From an uncultured Candidatus Saccharibacteria bacterium (GTDB lineage: Bacteria > Patescibacteriota > Saccharimonadia > Saccharimonadales > Saccharimonadaceae): 64,000 nucleotides of DNA. The position numbers and the translations under genes are program-made. Location of the stretch: the NCBI GenBank assembly GCA_948868795.1, contig CAQRDK010000005.1, positions 12,783 to 76,782 of the forward strand, in the 5' to 3' direction. Below are positions 33,002 through 41,177 of this stretch, piece by piece (the first letter of the stretch is position 1; every line of letters starts with the position of its first letter). Under the pieces are notes generated by a model. The model made no database searches. It had not been told where the DNA came from and saw nothing but the letters and a program-made list of their open reading frames with translations.

Positions 33002-33892
33002 ATGAGCATTATCAAATTCACCGACCTACTGCATTTATCGAACAATGACATGAGCAATCTTAAACTCGTGTTTAATAGTAATTGGCAATATGACGCAGAA
33101 AACCAAGTACCAGAGGTCAAGGCAAAACTCGGCGATCAGTCGAGGTATTTTGATTTGCTTGCTATGTACCGTGTTGGTGAAGTAGCCGTAGTTCAGGAGT
33201 CGGTCAAAACTCATAACCCTGATGGTCATAAGCGGTTTAAGAATGGTGAGATTGTTTTTTGCTTCATACCTTATTCTACCGATAAGGACTGGCTGCTAGT
33301 GAATGCGTATAAAGTACTGGACAATAGCAAGTTCCTGATTGAAGCTGATGAGGAGTGTATGACTGAATATAAGCCATTTTTCGGTAGGCTAGTAGTTCAC
33401 TTTGAAGATAAAGGCAGAAATGTTACGGTGCGGAAAGAAGATATTATCGATACCATAAGTGTTAAAACCATCCTCGAGCACCCCTACAATGAACTTGGTG
33501 AAGATTTTCCGGGTTATGAAAACGTTGATTTATCATGGAATGATTTGCGTAGAGTTTTAAAGTTCAAGAACTGGCAGACGGCTTTAGAGAACCAAAAAGC
33601 AGTTTATCTGATTACCGATACCGCTACAAATAAGCGTTATGTCGGCTCGGCTTACAGCGATAATATGCTACTGGGTAGATGGCGAAATTACGCCGAGAAT
33701 GGACATGGTGGCAATAAGGAGCTGAAAGCCTTAGTTGAGGAGCGAGGTTTAGATTATGTAAAAGATAACTTCCGATACTCAATTCTTGATATTTATAAAT
33801 CTACTACTGATGACGAAACGATTATCGCGAGGGAGTCTTGGTGGAAGGAAATACTATTAACTCGTGGAGATTACGGCTATAACGCAAATTAG
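33002..33892 (+). CDS. GIY-YIG nuclease-domain protein
   Basis: 296 aa. The C-terminal 100 residues are a GIY-YIG domain: AVYLITDTATNKRYVGSAY (GIY/YIG strands), the following GRWRNYAENGHGG helix with the catalytic Arg, and the Glu in IARESWWKEIL, ending GYNAN. The N-terminal 190 residues are a separate domain of unknown function (KWQYDAEN-type, ...GHKRFKNGEIVFCF). The family occurs on genomic islands and may be a defence nuclease; this is inference. Expression depends on reading past the RNA 2 terminator 33 nt upstream. Confidence 0.85.
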   Translation: MSIIKFTDLLHLSNNDMSNLKLVFNSNWQYDAENQVPEVKAKLGDQSRYFDLLAMYRVGEVAVVQESVKTHNPDGHKRFKNGEIVFCFIPYSTDKDWLLVNAYKVLDNSKFLIEADEECMTEYKPFFGRLVVHFEDKGRNVTVRKEDIIDTISVKTILEHPYNELGEDFPGYENVDLSWNDLRRVLKFKNWQTALENQKAVYLITDTATNKRYVGSAYSDNMLLGRWRNYAENGHGGNKELKALVEERGLDYVKDNFRYSILDIYKSTTDDETIIARESWWKEILLTRGDYGYNAN

Positions 33893-33945
33893 TCTTTATA
33901 TTTTGCGAGAAAAGTCCCATAATTTAAGCCGAGGAGCATGAATAT

Positions 33946-34707
33946 ATGATAAGTTTAACTTCAATAATAACCGCCATTAGGGGAGCGAGCCTTGCCACCA
34001 AAATAGGATTAGGTGTTGGCGCTGTTGCTGTCGTGGCTGGCGGTACTGCTGGCACTGTGGCAATTATAAATAATACCAACAGGACACCGGAAACACAGCA
34101 AATAACGTCCGAATTACAAAATGACGACAACTCCTCGTCCGGGCAAAACAATACGCAAGTTGGAGAAACTGGAGAGCCTGAAGATGATGAAGAAAAGGAC
34201 GACCAGCCGACAAACGAAGTTAAGCCGAATAACACTACAAGTACCAACGATAACTCACAAACTACTACACCGAAACCGAACAATAATGCTTCTAATCAGT
34301 CTAGTTCCAATAATTCTTCCACTTCTAAACCAAGCACTCCAGCCCAAACCCAACCATCGCAACCAAGTCAACCCGCTCAGCCTAGTCAGCCATCACAACC
34401 CGCTCAGCCTAGTCAGCCATCTCAGCCAACCAAAAAGCCCGACTATAATTTGAATGACAACTACGTGATTGCTTATTGTTTTGCGGCAATTGGCGGAAGC
34501 ACTAGTAATTTTTATGCCGTAAATAAAAATTCTGAAACAGCTACAAATTCCTGTGTCGCCAAGATGATAAGTAGTGCGCGTAATCATAGTGAATATTCAA
34601 ATATGTCCGATGACGATATTTTTGCGGAGATAGGTGGAGGCGGATATAGTGGCCAGCTAACTGAAGCTGAGTGTTCCAAGAATGGGTTAAGTTGTGGGAG
34701 ATGGTAA
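33946..34707 (+). CDS. Anchored secreted protein with Pro/Gln/Ser repeats
   Basis: 253 aa. N-terminal membrane helix (LATKIGLGVGAVAVVAGGTAGTV), then about 130 residues of Asn/Ser/Glu-rich linker ending in PSQP/PAQP repeats, then a C-terminal domain with several cysteines (AYCFAAIGG, SCVAKMI, ECSKNGLSCGRW). It probably places a small disulfide-bonded domain outside the cell. GAGGAG lies 12 nt before the ATG. It starts 53 nt after the GIY-YIG gene and is probably co-transcribed. Confidence 0.72.
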   Translation: MISLTSIITAIRGASLATKIGLGVGAVAVVAGGTAGTVAIINNTNRTPETQQITSELQNDDNSSSGQNNTQVGETGEPEDDEEKDDQPTNEVKPNNTTSTNDNSQTTTPKPNNNASNQSSSNNSSTSKPSTPAQTQPSQPSQPAQPSQPSQPAQPSQPSQPTKKPDYNLNDNYVIAYCFAAIGGSTSNFYAVNKNSETATNSCVAKMISSARNHSEYSNMSDDDIFAEIGGGGYSGQLTEAECSKNGLSCGRW

Positions 34708-34721
34708 AATACTAGAGAGCT

Positions 34722-35141
34722 ATGATGAAAAATAACACAACCAGTTTAAGCAAAATTGAGAAAAACTTTAGGGAGCTAATTGTTAAGCAGTGCGAGTTTT
34801 GTAAGTTTGATAAGTATTTGGAAGAGAATCCTGATTTTGAGTTCCCGAAGATTGCGGAAGACTTATTACGGTCTAACGCTCAAAACTTTATAGCTGTTCC
34901 AGGCATGTTTGGCGGTTTTACATATTATCTCGAAGAAGCAGATAACAAGCTAACATTGTATATGGAACAGTCTAGTCGCATGGACTACGACAGTGATAGC
35001 TATATGTATTTTGAGATTACCGAAAACGGAAGCAGAATGCTTAAGGGTGAGGAGCGAGGTGCTGTACGGAGAAAGTTTTGGGAGTTAGCGAAGAAAGCTC
35101 ATGAAGAGCATAAAAATGGAGAAAATGAGAGGCGAGCATGA
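34722..35141 (+). CDS. Hypothetical protein of element 1 (139 aa)
   Basis: No recognised family; acidic, with one Cys pair (QCEFCKF) and a strand-rich middle (FGGFTYYLEEADNKLTLYMEQ). A TAAAAT near 34699 may give a local promoter. Its stop overlaps the next start by 4 nt (ATGA). Confidence 0.6.
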   Translation: MMKNNTTSLSKIEKNFRELIVKQCEFCKFDKYLEENPDFEFPKIAEDLLRSNAQNFIAVPGMFGGFTYYLEEADNKLTLYMEQSSRMDYDSDSYMYFEITENGSRMLKGEERGAVRRKFWELAKKAHEEHKNGENERRA

Positions 35142-35338
35142 ACCCAGCGAGCGAGAATAGCGTTACGATTATGAAATACAAATCTCCGGACGGAGTGTAT
35201 GATTTTAAGTGTCTTGATAAGTGGAATGTGGCGGACGAAGTGGAGCGGCTGGACGCTATGATTAAGGAAAAACAAAAATTAGAGGCTGAGGGCTACGTTG
35301 TTTTATGGATTAAGACGTTGCCAATTTTTGATTTATAG
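35138..35338 (+). CDS. Small protein, paralogue A of a two-member family
   Basis: 66 aa, begins MNPASENSVTIMKYKSPDGVYDFKC. The core S-[VI]-T-[IV]-M-K-Y...D-G-x-Y-x-F is shared with the gene at 36131. Coupled to the upstream gene; convergent overlap of 6 nt with the gene at 35333. Function unknown. Confidence 0.6.
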   Translation: MNPASENSVTIMKYKSPDGVYDFKCLDKWNVADEVERLDAMIKEKQKLEAEGYVVLWIKTLPIFDL

Positions 35339-35989
35339 CAGCACTTTAGACACTATTTTGTAGTATTTTTCGCCTATATCAGATAGTGTCATGCTCTGAC
35401 GTATGCCTAGTGCATCTTCTACAATTGCGGGCGCAGTAGAGCTTTTTACTAAGCCAAGAGCAACCAATCTGTCAGCCCCATAAGATAAGAAAGAGAGATA
35501 ATTAGGCGCTTGCTGATATATAGTGTCTAAATCGTAAATGTCGTCTACAAAAAACATTCTTGTTATCTCCGAGAACTCACAAAAAGTTTTCCAATCTATG
35601 TTTTCATTTATATATTCTTGGAATATCGCCGCTAAGATTTTGCTTTTAGACAACTCTATATTTTGATTTAGAATAATCAGTACTCTGCCAAGCTCAGCTT
35701 CGGCTTTTTTGGGATTTTCATCAATTATCTTTTTATACTTCTCTTTCTTCTTCTCGTCCAGTTGTCCATTATTTAACTCTTTTACGAAGGCTAGTGTTTG
35801 ACGCAGCAAATTCCTATCATGGAGATTCTGAGCTACGTTTTTCACTCCTACTAGCGTACTCATGAGTGGAAAATCTTTTAAAACGCCTTCATCTAGGATA
35901 CTATCAATGCCAAACTCGGCAATGTCCGGAATGCTGTCGGCTATATTGGAAAATAAACTATTTTGAAACTGTGGAACAATTTTATTCAT
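35333..35989 (-). CDS. Hypothetical helical protein of element 1 (218 aa)
   Basis: Starts MNKIVPQFQNSLFSNIADS; segments VGVKNVAQNLHDRNLLRQTL and NPKKAEAELGRVLIILNQ recall a widespread uncharacterised island-borne family (from memory, no search done). No membrane segment or catalytic motif. Leaderless: TATAAT, 6 nt, ATG at 35989. Confidence 0.62.
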   Translation of the reverse strand: MNKIVPQFQNSLFSNIADSIPDIAEFGIDSILDEGVLKDFPLMSTLVGVKNVAQNLHDRNLLRQTLAFVKELNNGQLDEKKKEKYKKIIDENPKKAEAELGRVLIILNQNIELSKSKILAAIFQEYINENIDWKTFCEFSEITRMFFVDDIYDLDTIYQQAPNYLSFLSYGADRLVALGLVKSSTAPAIVEDALGIRQSMTLSDIGEKYYKIVSKVLL

Positions 35990-36054
35990 ATTGATATTAT
36001 ACAACGCCACCTCGGCTAAACGGTAGATAGCGGAAAAGTTTTAAGTAGGTTATT

Positions 36055-36095
36055 GGCTCCTAGGTGTTAGGTTTGGGAGCTGATTTTTTCATTTA
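36055..36095 (+). terminator. Possible terminator
   Basis: GGCTCC-N14-GGGAGCT followed by GATTTTTT; no gene ends just upstream on this strand, so its transcript is unclear. Confidence 0.45.
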
Positions 36096-36130
36096 CTTTT
36101 TTGACATTTAAGTCAATAATTGGTCTTATT

Positions 36131-36340
36131 ATGAAACAATCGCCAAGTTCCATTACGGTTATGAAGTATTTAGGCGCAGATGGAGAGTACCACTTTGTAA
36201 TAGTTGATGACTTAAAGTTTCCAAGCCTTGAAGATAGGTTGAACTTTTTGAGTAAAGTAGAATATAATCTTTGGGCGAATGGTGAGATCATTGAGCATAT
36301 ATGGACGAGAACGTCTAGTAGTTGTGAGGTAATATCTTAA
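36131..36340 (+). CDS. Small protein, paralogue B of a two-member family
   Basis: 69 aa from ATG 36131 (MKQSPSSITVMKYLGADGEYHF...). Related to the 35138 gene. TTGACA lies 23 nt upstream of the start, but no good -10 is seen. It abuts the next ATG at 36341. Confidence 0.55.
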   Translation: MKQSPSSITVMKYLGADGEYHFVIVDDLKFPSLEDRLNFLSKVEYNLWANGEIIEHIWTRTSSSCEVIS

Positions 36341-36571
36341 ATGATTGTCAGCAAAGATTGGAAGCCAAACTTCTATAAGTATGAGAAGGTCCGCCGAAGC
36401 GGCAGATATAATATGATTATGGAGGCTAGGCAAGCGATTAAAGCTTGTGACATTAGTAGCCGAGAATATCGAGATATATTACTTAACTATAACGTTTACA
36501 AAAGGTATGTTGAGGCGAAATATGGCACGATTGATAACTTTATGAGAAAGCATAAAAAATGCGACTACTAG
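36341..36571 (+). CDS. Small basic protein of element 1 (76 aa)
   Basis: Begins MIVSKDWKPNFYKYEKVRRSG. Unknown family, but a decayed copy in element 2 (38697-38927) conserves most codons, showing that it is a real gene. It overlaps the next gene by 13 nt. Confidence 0.65.
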   Translation: MIVSKDWKPNFYKYEKVRRSGRYNMIMEARQAIKACDISSREYRDILLNYNVYKRYVEAKYGTIDNFMRKHKKCDY

Positions 36572-36858
36572 ATTACGAGTGCCAGACTACATTTTGGGAA
36601 GACTTTAGCATGGCGGAACGTTTTGGGACGGAAGCAATTGAAGATACTTATAAGCGAGCCGAGTCGGAATGGAAGAACGACAGGGTTTACGGAACGGAAC
36701 TCTCAATGGTACTTAACCATAAATGTTGGTATTGGTACGAAAAACAGAACGAAACACTTAGTAGGTTATATGCTGAACTTTGGGAAGAATGGCATGAGTG
36801 GGTGTTAGACAACTGGAAGAGCGAAGATTTGACTTATTATTTGAGGGTTACGGATTAG
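36559..36858 (+). CDS. Small acidic, Trp-rich protein of element 1 (99 aa)
   Basis: Nine tryptophans, pattern WEDFSMAERFG...LAELWEEWHEWVLDNW-like. Unknown function. A decayed copy lies at 38931-39212. It follows the 76-aa gene with overlap, so the two form a conserved pair of these elements. Confidence 0.65.
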   Translation: MRLLDYECQTTFWEDFSMAERFGTEAIEDTYKRAESEWKNDRVYGTELSMVLNHKCWYWYEKQNETLSRLYAELWEEWHEWVLDNWKSEDLTYYLRVTD

Positions 36859-36860
36859 CT

Positions 36861-38195
36861 TCATTCATCTTCCCTACGATGTTTACCTAATTTTCTATCA
36901 TGCTCTAATTCACCTAAGTTCTTTGAGAAATATGTAGCACTGCTCAATAAAGCAAGCTTTTGCAATAATGCTTCGTCGCTCACTTTGCCGCTTATGACGT
37001 TGCATAACTTACGCACAAGTTCTCCGGAATGATAAATTGCATTAAGTGATTCAATCCCAGACAAATCATTAGTCAAAAACCTGTGAGTAAGATCGTTACG
37101 AGGATTACGGCAATATTTCACCCAGTCATTAAAGCCGATGTCATTGCGCAGTTTTGTAACACTTTTATAGTTTAATAGTTCGCACAGACTTTCCCAAAGG
37201 TCGGACATTTTTTTCATTTTAGCATATTTTTCGTGCGCTTTTTCTAATTCCTCACCTTCCGAAGCACAAAGCTCGCAATACAGATAGCCAATAGATAGTT
37301 CTACGAAATTATCAGCCAGTACTACCGCCTCATTGTTACGGCCAAAACAACGCATATTTATAGCCTCGTTAAATTTGGATACCAGTTGAAATACTTTGTC
37401 ATCGGTAAAAGTTTGATTTACATGCGCCCCTCTAAACTGCGTCAGTTCTTCGTCTTCGAGTGGACGAGCATTAAAAATTTCGCTAATTGGATTTTTATGA
37501 AATGTAATAGTTTCTCTTTTTAATATACGTTTCGTTAGCCTATCAAAGACATTCATATTAATCGTTCCGGGAGAAGACTGAACGGTCAAGCTATGCATGT
37601 AGTGATTATGTCTTGTAGGGATTGATTGGAAGCCAACGATAACGCGATTAGCGAGCATAATAGCATACTCGTATAACTTAATTAAACCAGAAAACGTGCA
37701 CAGCTTTGAACTTCTTGCAGCTTCATTGCTGCATACTGATACGACAAAATAAGTTATTTTTATAAACGCAGTTCCCATTGGCAAGATTTTCGAAATAGCC
37801 GTGACACAAGACGCCTCAGTAACCTTACCACCTTTACTTCGGATTGACATGGAATTATAGCCCTCTGGTAGTGGCACATAGAAGTCTAAAGGTATCAAAA
37901 ACGTAACGACTTTGTCTGGCACATCTAACGTTTGTCGTAATTCGTTCGATCTCTTCAGTAATTCATCACTGAAATAGTCTGTCAGTCGCCGAAACATCAT
38001 CCCGAAATGTTCGTCATGTGAAATATCATGGCGAGTTAGAGCTTCAGCTAAGGTTGGCGCTGGCATAGAATTCTTACCTTCAGAATATTCTTTACAAAGT
38101 TCTTCAAAGACTTGCTCTTCAGCCTTCTTTTTCTGATTTTCTTGCCTATTTTTCCTTTTACGGATCACCTCTTTATGGTTTCTCTTCTTAAGCAT
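36861..38195 (-). CDS. Large protein with a HEPN-like C-terminal motif
   Basis: 444 aa. A very basic N-terminus (KKRNHKEVIRKRKNRQ), a middle region without recognised motifs, and a helical C-terminal part with RNPRNDLTHRF, which contains the R-x4-H motif of HEPN RNases. HEPN proteins of this size are often abortive-infection effectors or partners; assignment as defence is inference. GAGG precedes the ATG, with TATAAT about 25 nt further upstream. It ends 2 nt from the convergent 36559 gene. Confidence 0.6.
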   Translation of the reverse strand: MLKKRNHKEVIRKRKNRQENQKKKAEEQVFEELCKEYSEGKNSMPAPTLAEALTRHDISHDEHFGMMFRRLTDYFSDELLKRSNELRQTLDVPDKVVTFLIPLDFYVPLPEGYNSMSIRSKGGKVTEASCVTAISKILPMGTAFIKITYFVVSVCSNEAARSSKLCTFSGLIKLYEYAIMLANRVIVGFQSIPTRHNHYMHSLTVQSSPGTINMNVFDRLTKRILKRETITFHKNPISEIFNARPLEDEELTQFRGAHVNQTFTDDKVFQLVSKFNEAINMRCFGRNNEAVVLADNFVELSIGYLYCELCASEGEELEKAHEKYAKMKKMSDLWESLCELLNYKSVTKLRNDIGFNDWVKYCRNPRNDLTHRFLTNDLSGIESLNAIYHSGELVRKLCNVISGKVSDEALLQKLALLSSATYFSKNLGELEHDRKLGKHRREDE

Positions 38196-38269
38196 CTATA
38201 CATTCCTCTAATATATCTATTATACCATTTTTTTCCTCTAGAAATTTTGTTAACCCCTGCTTTACAAAG

Positions 38270-38277
38270 CCCGACCA
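38270..38277 (+). other. att core at the junction of elements 1 and 2
   Basis: CCCGACCA. The left flank (CCTCTAGAAATTTTGTTA) resembles that of the site at 40551; the right flank is recombinase-tail sequence. It therefore reads as element-1 right end joined to element-2 left end. Confidence 0.65.
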
Positions 38278-38460
38278 CACAGAATATAAAGCCTGTTTTC
38301 GACTGTTTTGCCCCTGTAAAATTGTGTTCTGCCCCTTAGCAAGTTCAGGGGCTAATTTTTTGACGTTTTTACGATTTTTTCGAGCCAAGGATACGGTTCT
38401 ACCTCTATAATTTTCCGCGTTATGGCCATTAATTTACCGCCACGTAACTCTTCTTGCTCT
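38270..38460 (-). pseudogene. Serine recombinase 3' remnant
   Basis: The minus strand encodes IIEVEPYPWL, matching VIEVKPYPWV of the element-1 recombinase, then after a frame change APELAKGQNTILQGQNSRKQ...LYSVWSG, matching its ILQGSN...LYKLWSG. The alignment ends at the att core, after which this copy continues FVKQGLTKFLEEKNGI, the likely un-integrated tail. No catalytic part remains. Confidence 0.75.
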
Positions 38461-38466
38461 GTTAGT

Positions 38467-38559
38467 ATGACTTACTACAAAATAGCTAGAGCCAATGGTG
38501 ACTTTTATGCAGTGGCTAGCATTGCGAAAATTTACGAGAAAAAATACTTGAGCTTGTGA
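38467..38559 (+). CDS. Possible 30-aa peptide
   Basis: MTYYKIARANGDFYAVASIA..., followed by a terminator (TACGTTCT/AGGACGTA, then TTTTTT, 38581-38613). It may equally be a remnant of a longer gene. No family recognised. Confidence 0.35.
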   Translation: MTYYKIARANGDFYAVASIAKIYEKKYLSL

Positions 38560-38580
38560 GTTTCGGACGCTGGAGTACGT

Positions 38581-38613
38581 TCTACAACGCTTAGGACGTA
38601 TTTTTTGTTTGGC
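38581..38613 (+). terminator. Intrinsic terminator in element 2
   Basis: TACGTTCT-N9-AGGACGTA (one G-U) and a T6 run. Confidence 0.75.
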
Positions 38614-38696
38614 TTAATTCCGAACCTTAGATGCTTGTAAAAAGAAATCGATAGTGTTTACTCTTGCTTTGAATGCATGCTATAATATATTTATAT

Positions 38697-38927
38697 ATGC
38701 TTGTCAATAAAGATTGGAAGCCAAACCTCTATAAGTACGAAAAAGTCCGTCGAAGCGGTAGCTGCAATATGCTTATTGAGGCTAGGTGATCAATTAAAGC
38801 TTGTGATACTAGTAGCCGAGAACACCGAGACATATTACTTAACTACAATACTTATAAAAGATGCATTGAAGCGCAATATAGGTCGGTCACTAACTTTACG
38901 GGGGAGTATAAGAAGTTTGACTTTTAG
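38697..38927 (+). pseudogene. Decayed copy of the 76-aa element gene
   Basis: Aligns along its whole length to 36341-36571, but codon 31 is TGA (38787), where the intact gene has CAA. A TATAAT remains 10 nt upstream of the ATG. Confidence 0.85.
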
Positions 38928-38930
38928 GCT

Positions 38931-39212
38931 ATGGATGTAAAACTAAATTTTGGGCAGACTTTAGTATTGCGGAAATGTCTGGAGAAAAAGCAGTTAGAGA
39001 TATTTATAAGCAAGCAAAAGCTGAGGAGAGAGACGATCGTATTTATGGAACAGATTGCCTATGGCACTTAACCATAAAGTTGTTATTGATACGAGGAGCA
39101 GAATACAAAATTCAGTCAACTTTATGCTGAACTGCGGGAAGAATGGTATGAGTGGGTGCTGGAGAATTGGAAGGGCGAAGATTTAAGGTATTATCTGAAA
39201 GTGATGGATTAA
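38931..39212 (+). pseudogene. Decayed copy of the 99-aa Trp-rich element gene
   Basis: Aligns to 36559-36858 (KFWADFSIAE matching TFWEDFSMAE; final YYLKVMD matching YYLRVTD). Frame shifts after about codon 55 and an in-frame stop destroy the frame. Confidence 0.82.
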
Positions 39213-39314
39213 CCAACCAGAAATAAAAAATAATCATAAGTACTATGACATAAAATTATTTACAAATCAAATAACTTGTGTTAAACTGATGATATTGCCT
39301 GGAGGAAAAGATAT

Positions 39315-40484
39315 ATGAAAAATAATGGCGATATCGTACAATTTTTAAAACAAAAAGATTACATAATGATAAATAATAAACTCGGCAGTGGTTCTTTTGG
39401 CAAAACTGTTATTTTGCAAGATCCTTTCATTGACGAACTTTTTGTTGCTAAAAAATATGCTCCAGTTGATGATAGTATTAAGGTTGAGTTTTATAAGAAC
39501 TTTATAGACGAGATAAAAATTCTGTACAAGTTAAACCATAAAAATATTGTCAGAATTCATGGGTATTACCCATACGAAAACAATTATAGCGGATACATCA
39601 TAATGGAGTATATTGATGGTGAAACGATTGTGGAGTATCTAGGGAATTATATACCTTTCGATCCACTTCCGTTAAATTCGATTTTTTCGCAGCTCATAGA
39701 CGCATTTTGTTATCTCGAAAGCAAGAATATTATCCACAGGGATATTCGGCCAAGCAATATTATGGTAGATAAAGACGGCACTGTAAAGATAATTGATTTT
39801 GGTATTGGAAAAATATGCGTGAGCGCTTCTGCTAGTGATAGTATTGCATCACAAATAAATCGTAATAACGCAAACACTTTACCAGATGAATATTACCGCT
39901 CGGAATATACCTCATTGACTGATATGTTTTATTTAGGAGATTTATTCAGAAGTATACTGAATGACGATAAAATTATAGCTGATATCGATTTTTCATACAG
40001 AAAAGTAATCAACAAAATGGCCGATAAGAACCCAAAGAACAGGTATAAAAATTTCAAAGAGATTAAGGCACTAATAGATAAACACGATTTTCAGCAACTT
40101 GAGATTACCGAAACCGATAAGGAAATTTATAAAAACTTCGCCAACAAGGCTTTTGAACTTATTACCAAGGTAGAGACCAATACAAAGTTTCAGCAGAATC
40201 CTTACGTTTTCAAGGATAAACTCAAGGATATTCTCAATAATAATCTATTTGAGGATAATGTACAGAACGTTGGAGATTTAGCGACTACATTATTTGACGG
40301 AAAGATATATTTCATACCTAACAAGAGTATTCCATGTTCCATAATAAAAAAATTCTTAAACTGGTTTGACAATCTATCTGAAGGAACGCAAAGAATAGTT
40401 TTATCCAACTTAGAGTCTAAGCTTAATCAAATACCAAGGTACACGAGTGAAGATAGTGTAGATATTGATGAAATTCCTTTTTAG
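39315..40484 (+). CDS. Stand-alone Ser/Thr protein kinase with an SSB-like C-terminal tip
   Basis: 389 aa. Kinase domain about 15-270: glycine loop LGSGSFGKTV, VAIK-type FVAKKY, catalytic loop IIHRDIRPSNIMV (Arg where most have Lys), and DFG in KIIDFGIGK. Residues 275-380 form a helical C-terminal domain. There is no membrane segment or PASTA repeat. The protein ends SVDIDEIPF, like the SSB tip DDIPF. GGAGG lies 9 nt before the ATG. Intact in an otherwise decayed element, so probably under selection; a phage-defence role triggered through the replication machinery is inference. Confidence 0.85.
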   Translation: MKNNGDIVQFLKQKDYIMINNKLGSGSFGKTVILQDPFIDELFVAKKYAPVDDSIKVEFYKNFIDEIKILYKLNHKNIVRIHGYYPYENNYSGYIIMEYIDGETIVEYLGNYIPFDPLPLNSIFSQLIDAFCYLESKNIIHRDIRPSNIMVDKDGTVKIIDFGIGKICVSASASDSIASQINRNNANTLPDEYYRSEYTSLTDMFYLGDLFRSILNDDKIIADIDFSYRKVINKMADKNPKNRYKNFKEIKALIDKHDFQQLEITETDKEIYKNFANKAFELITKVETNTKFQQNPYVFKDKLKDILNNNLFEDNVQNVGDLATTLFDGKIYFIPNKSIPCSIIKKFLNWFDNLSEGTQRIVLSNLESKLNQIPRYTSEDSVDIDEIPF

Positions 40485-40550
40485 CGCACTCTTTATCAAA
40501 ACAGTATGCCATCCTCCTCTAGAAATTCTGTTATAGCCGAGTGAACTATG

Positions 40551-40558
40551 CCCGACCA
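40551..40558 (+). other. att core at the right end (attR)
   Basis: CCCGACCA with left flank CCTCTAGAAATTCTGTTA, similar to that at 38270. To the right, chromosomal sequence resumes. The minus frame here (IWSGIVHSAITEFLEEDGI) resembles the predicted native recombinase tail. Confidence 0.7.
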
Positions 40559-40568
40559 GATATTGTTA

Positions 40569-41114
40569 ATGAAGAAAAGTGAACGCGGACAAGTTGGTTT
40601 AGTTGGAGAATACGCCGTTTTGTCGGCGCTTATTTTAAATGGGTTTAATGCAGCGAGGACAGATGGTAACTCTAAAGATATTGACATCTTGTGTATGAAC
40701 TCGGAGTTCTCCAAAATGACCAAAGTACAAGTAAAAACTGAAGGGCCGGATACTTTTTATCAAAAGAATAAGAAGTCCTTGCCGCACTATGCGTTCCATG
40801 TTTCGACTTCGGAGAAGTATCGGACGAATTATCGGCAGATAATTCTTGATCAGGAGATTTATTTCGTGTTTTATCTTTGTCCGCAAACTCCTATGGCATT
40901 AGAGGCAAAGCCTTTTGATAGAAATCGCACATACGGCAGGTTCTTTGTTGCTTCGCCTGAAGAAGTCGTGAGGCAGCTGGATTTTCAAGCAGAGCATGGC
41001 AACTGTAAGTATTTATACTTTCGCGTTTTTGAAGAAGTTGATGACTTTTGTCGGAGGATAGGAGGTGACATGATGAGCGATTTTGAGAATCGCTGGGATA
41101 AGCTGAGAGGTTAA
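40569..41114 (+). CDS. PD-(D/E)XK-like protein next to attR
   Basis: 181 aa from ATG 40569; an in-frame ATG at 40548 lies in the att site. GQVGLVGEYAVLSALILNGFNA, then KDIDILC and KVQVKTEG give the E...D...xVK pattern of restriction-like nuclease folds, as in uncharacterised island proteins. Substrate unknown. The 19-codon frame after it looks like a gene stump. Confidence 0.65.
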   Translation: MKKSERGQVGLVGEYAVLSALILNGFNAARTDGNSKDIDILCMNSEFSKMTKVQVKTEGPDTFYQKNKKSLPHYAFHVSTSEKYRTNYRQIILDQEIYFVFYLCPQTPMALEAKPFDRNRTYGRFFVASPEEVVRQLDFQAEHGNCKYLYFRVFEEVDDFCRRIGGDMMSDFENRWDKLRG

Positions 41115-41177
41115 GCATGCCGTCAGAGAGGGCGAAGAAGCAGCATGGTGAGCGGGTGCGGAAGAAAGTACGGTAGT

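Larger units (their letters stand above)
27299..38277. mobile_element. Integrative element 1, about 11 kb, at tRNA-Pro
   Basis: Bounded by CCCGACCA in the tRNA and a second copy at 38270-38277. It is visibly A+T-richer than the flanks and uses different codons. Contents: large serine recombinase, SSB, replication-type ATPase, structured RNA with a GIY-YIG nuclease, an anchored secreted protein, several small coupled genes, and a HEPN-like protein. No conjugation, capsid or tail genes are present, so it is an integrative genomic island or satellite with its own replication functions rather than a complete prophage or ICE. Confidence 0.75.
38278..40558. mobile_element. Integrative element 2, decayed remnant of about 2.3 kb
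   Basis: Begins with a recombinase-tail remnant, carries decayed copies of two element-1 small genes and an intact kinase gene, and ends at the third core. It is a relative of element 1 that has lost most of its genes, including the rest of the recombinase. Confidence 0.65.

Noticed and set aside
32836..33892. RNA 2 plus GIY-YIG as an RNA-guided nuclease like OMEGA systems
   Set aside because: Not adopted as an annotation: the RNA has no evident guide end and its terminator pairing favours cis-regulation. Kept only as a possibility in the finding.
34350..34440. Tandem CAACC/CAGCC-like repeats, considered as a CRISPR or satellite
   Set aside because: They encode PSQP/PAQP repeats in frame; no spacers of constant size. 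No CRISPR array is present in the window.
41117..41176. 19-codon frame MPSERAKKQHGERVRKKVR
   Set aside because: Too short and without a ribosome site of its own; probably a gene stump.
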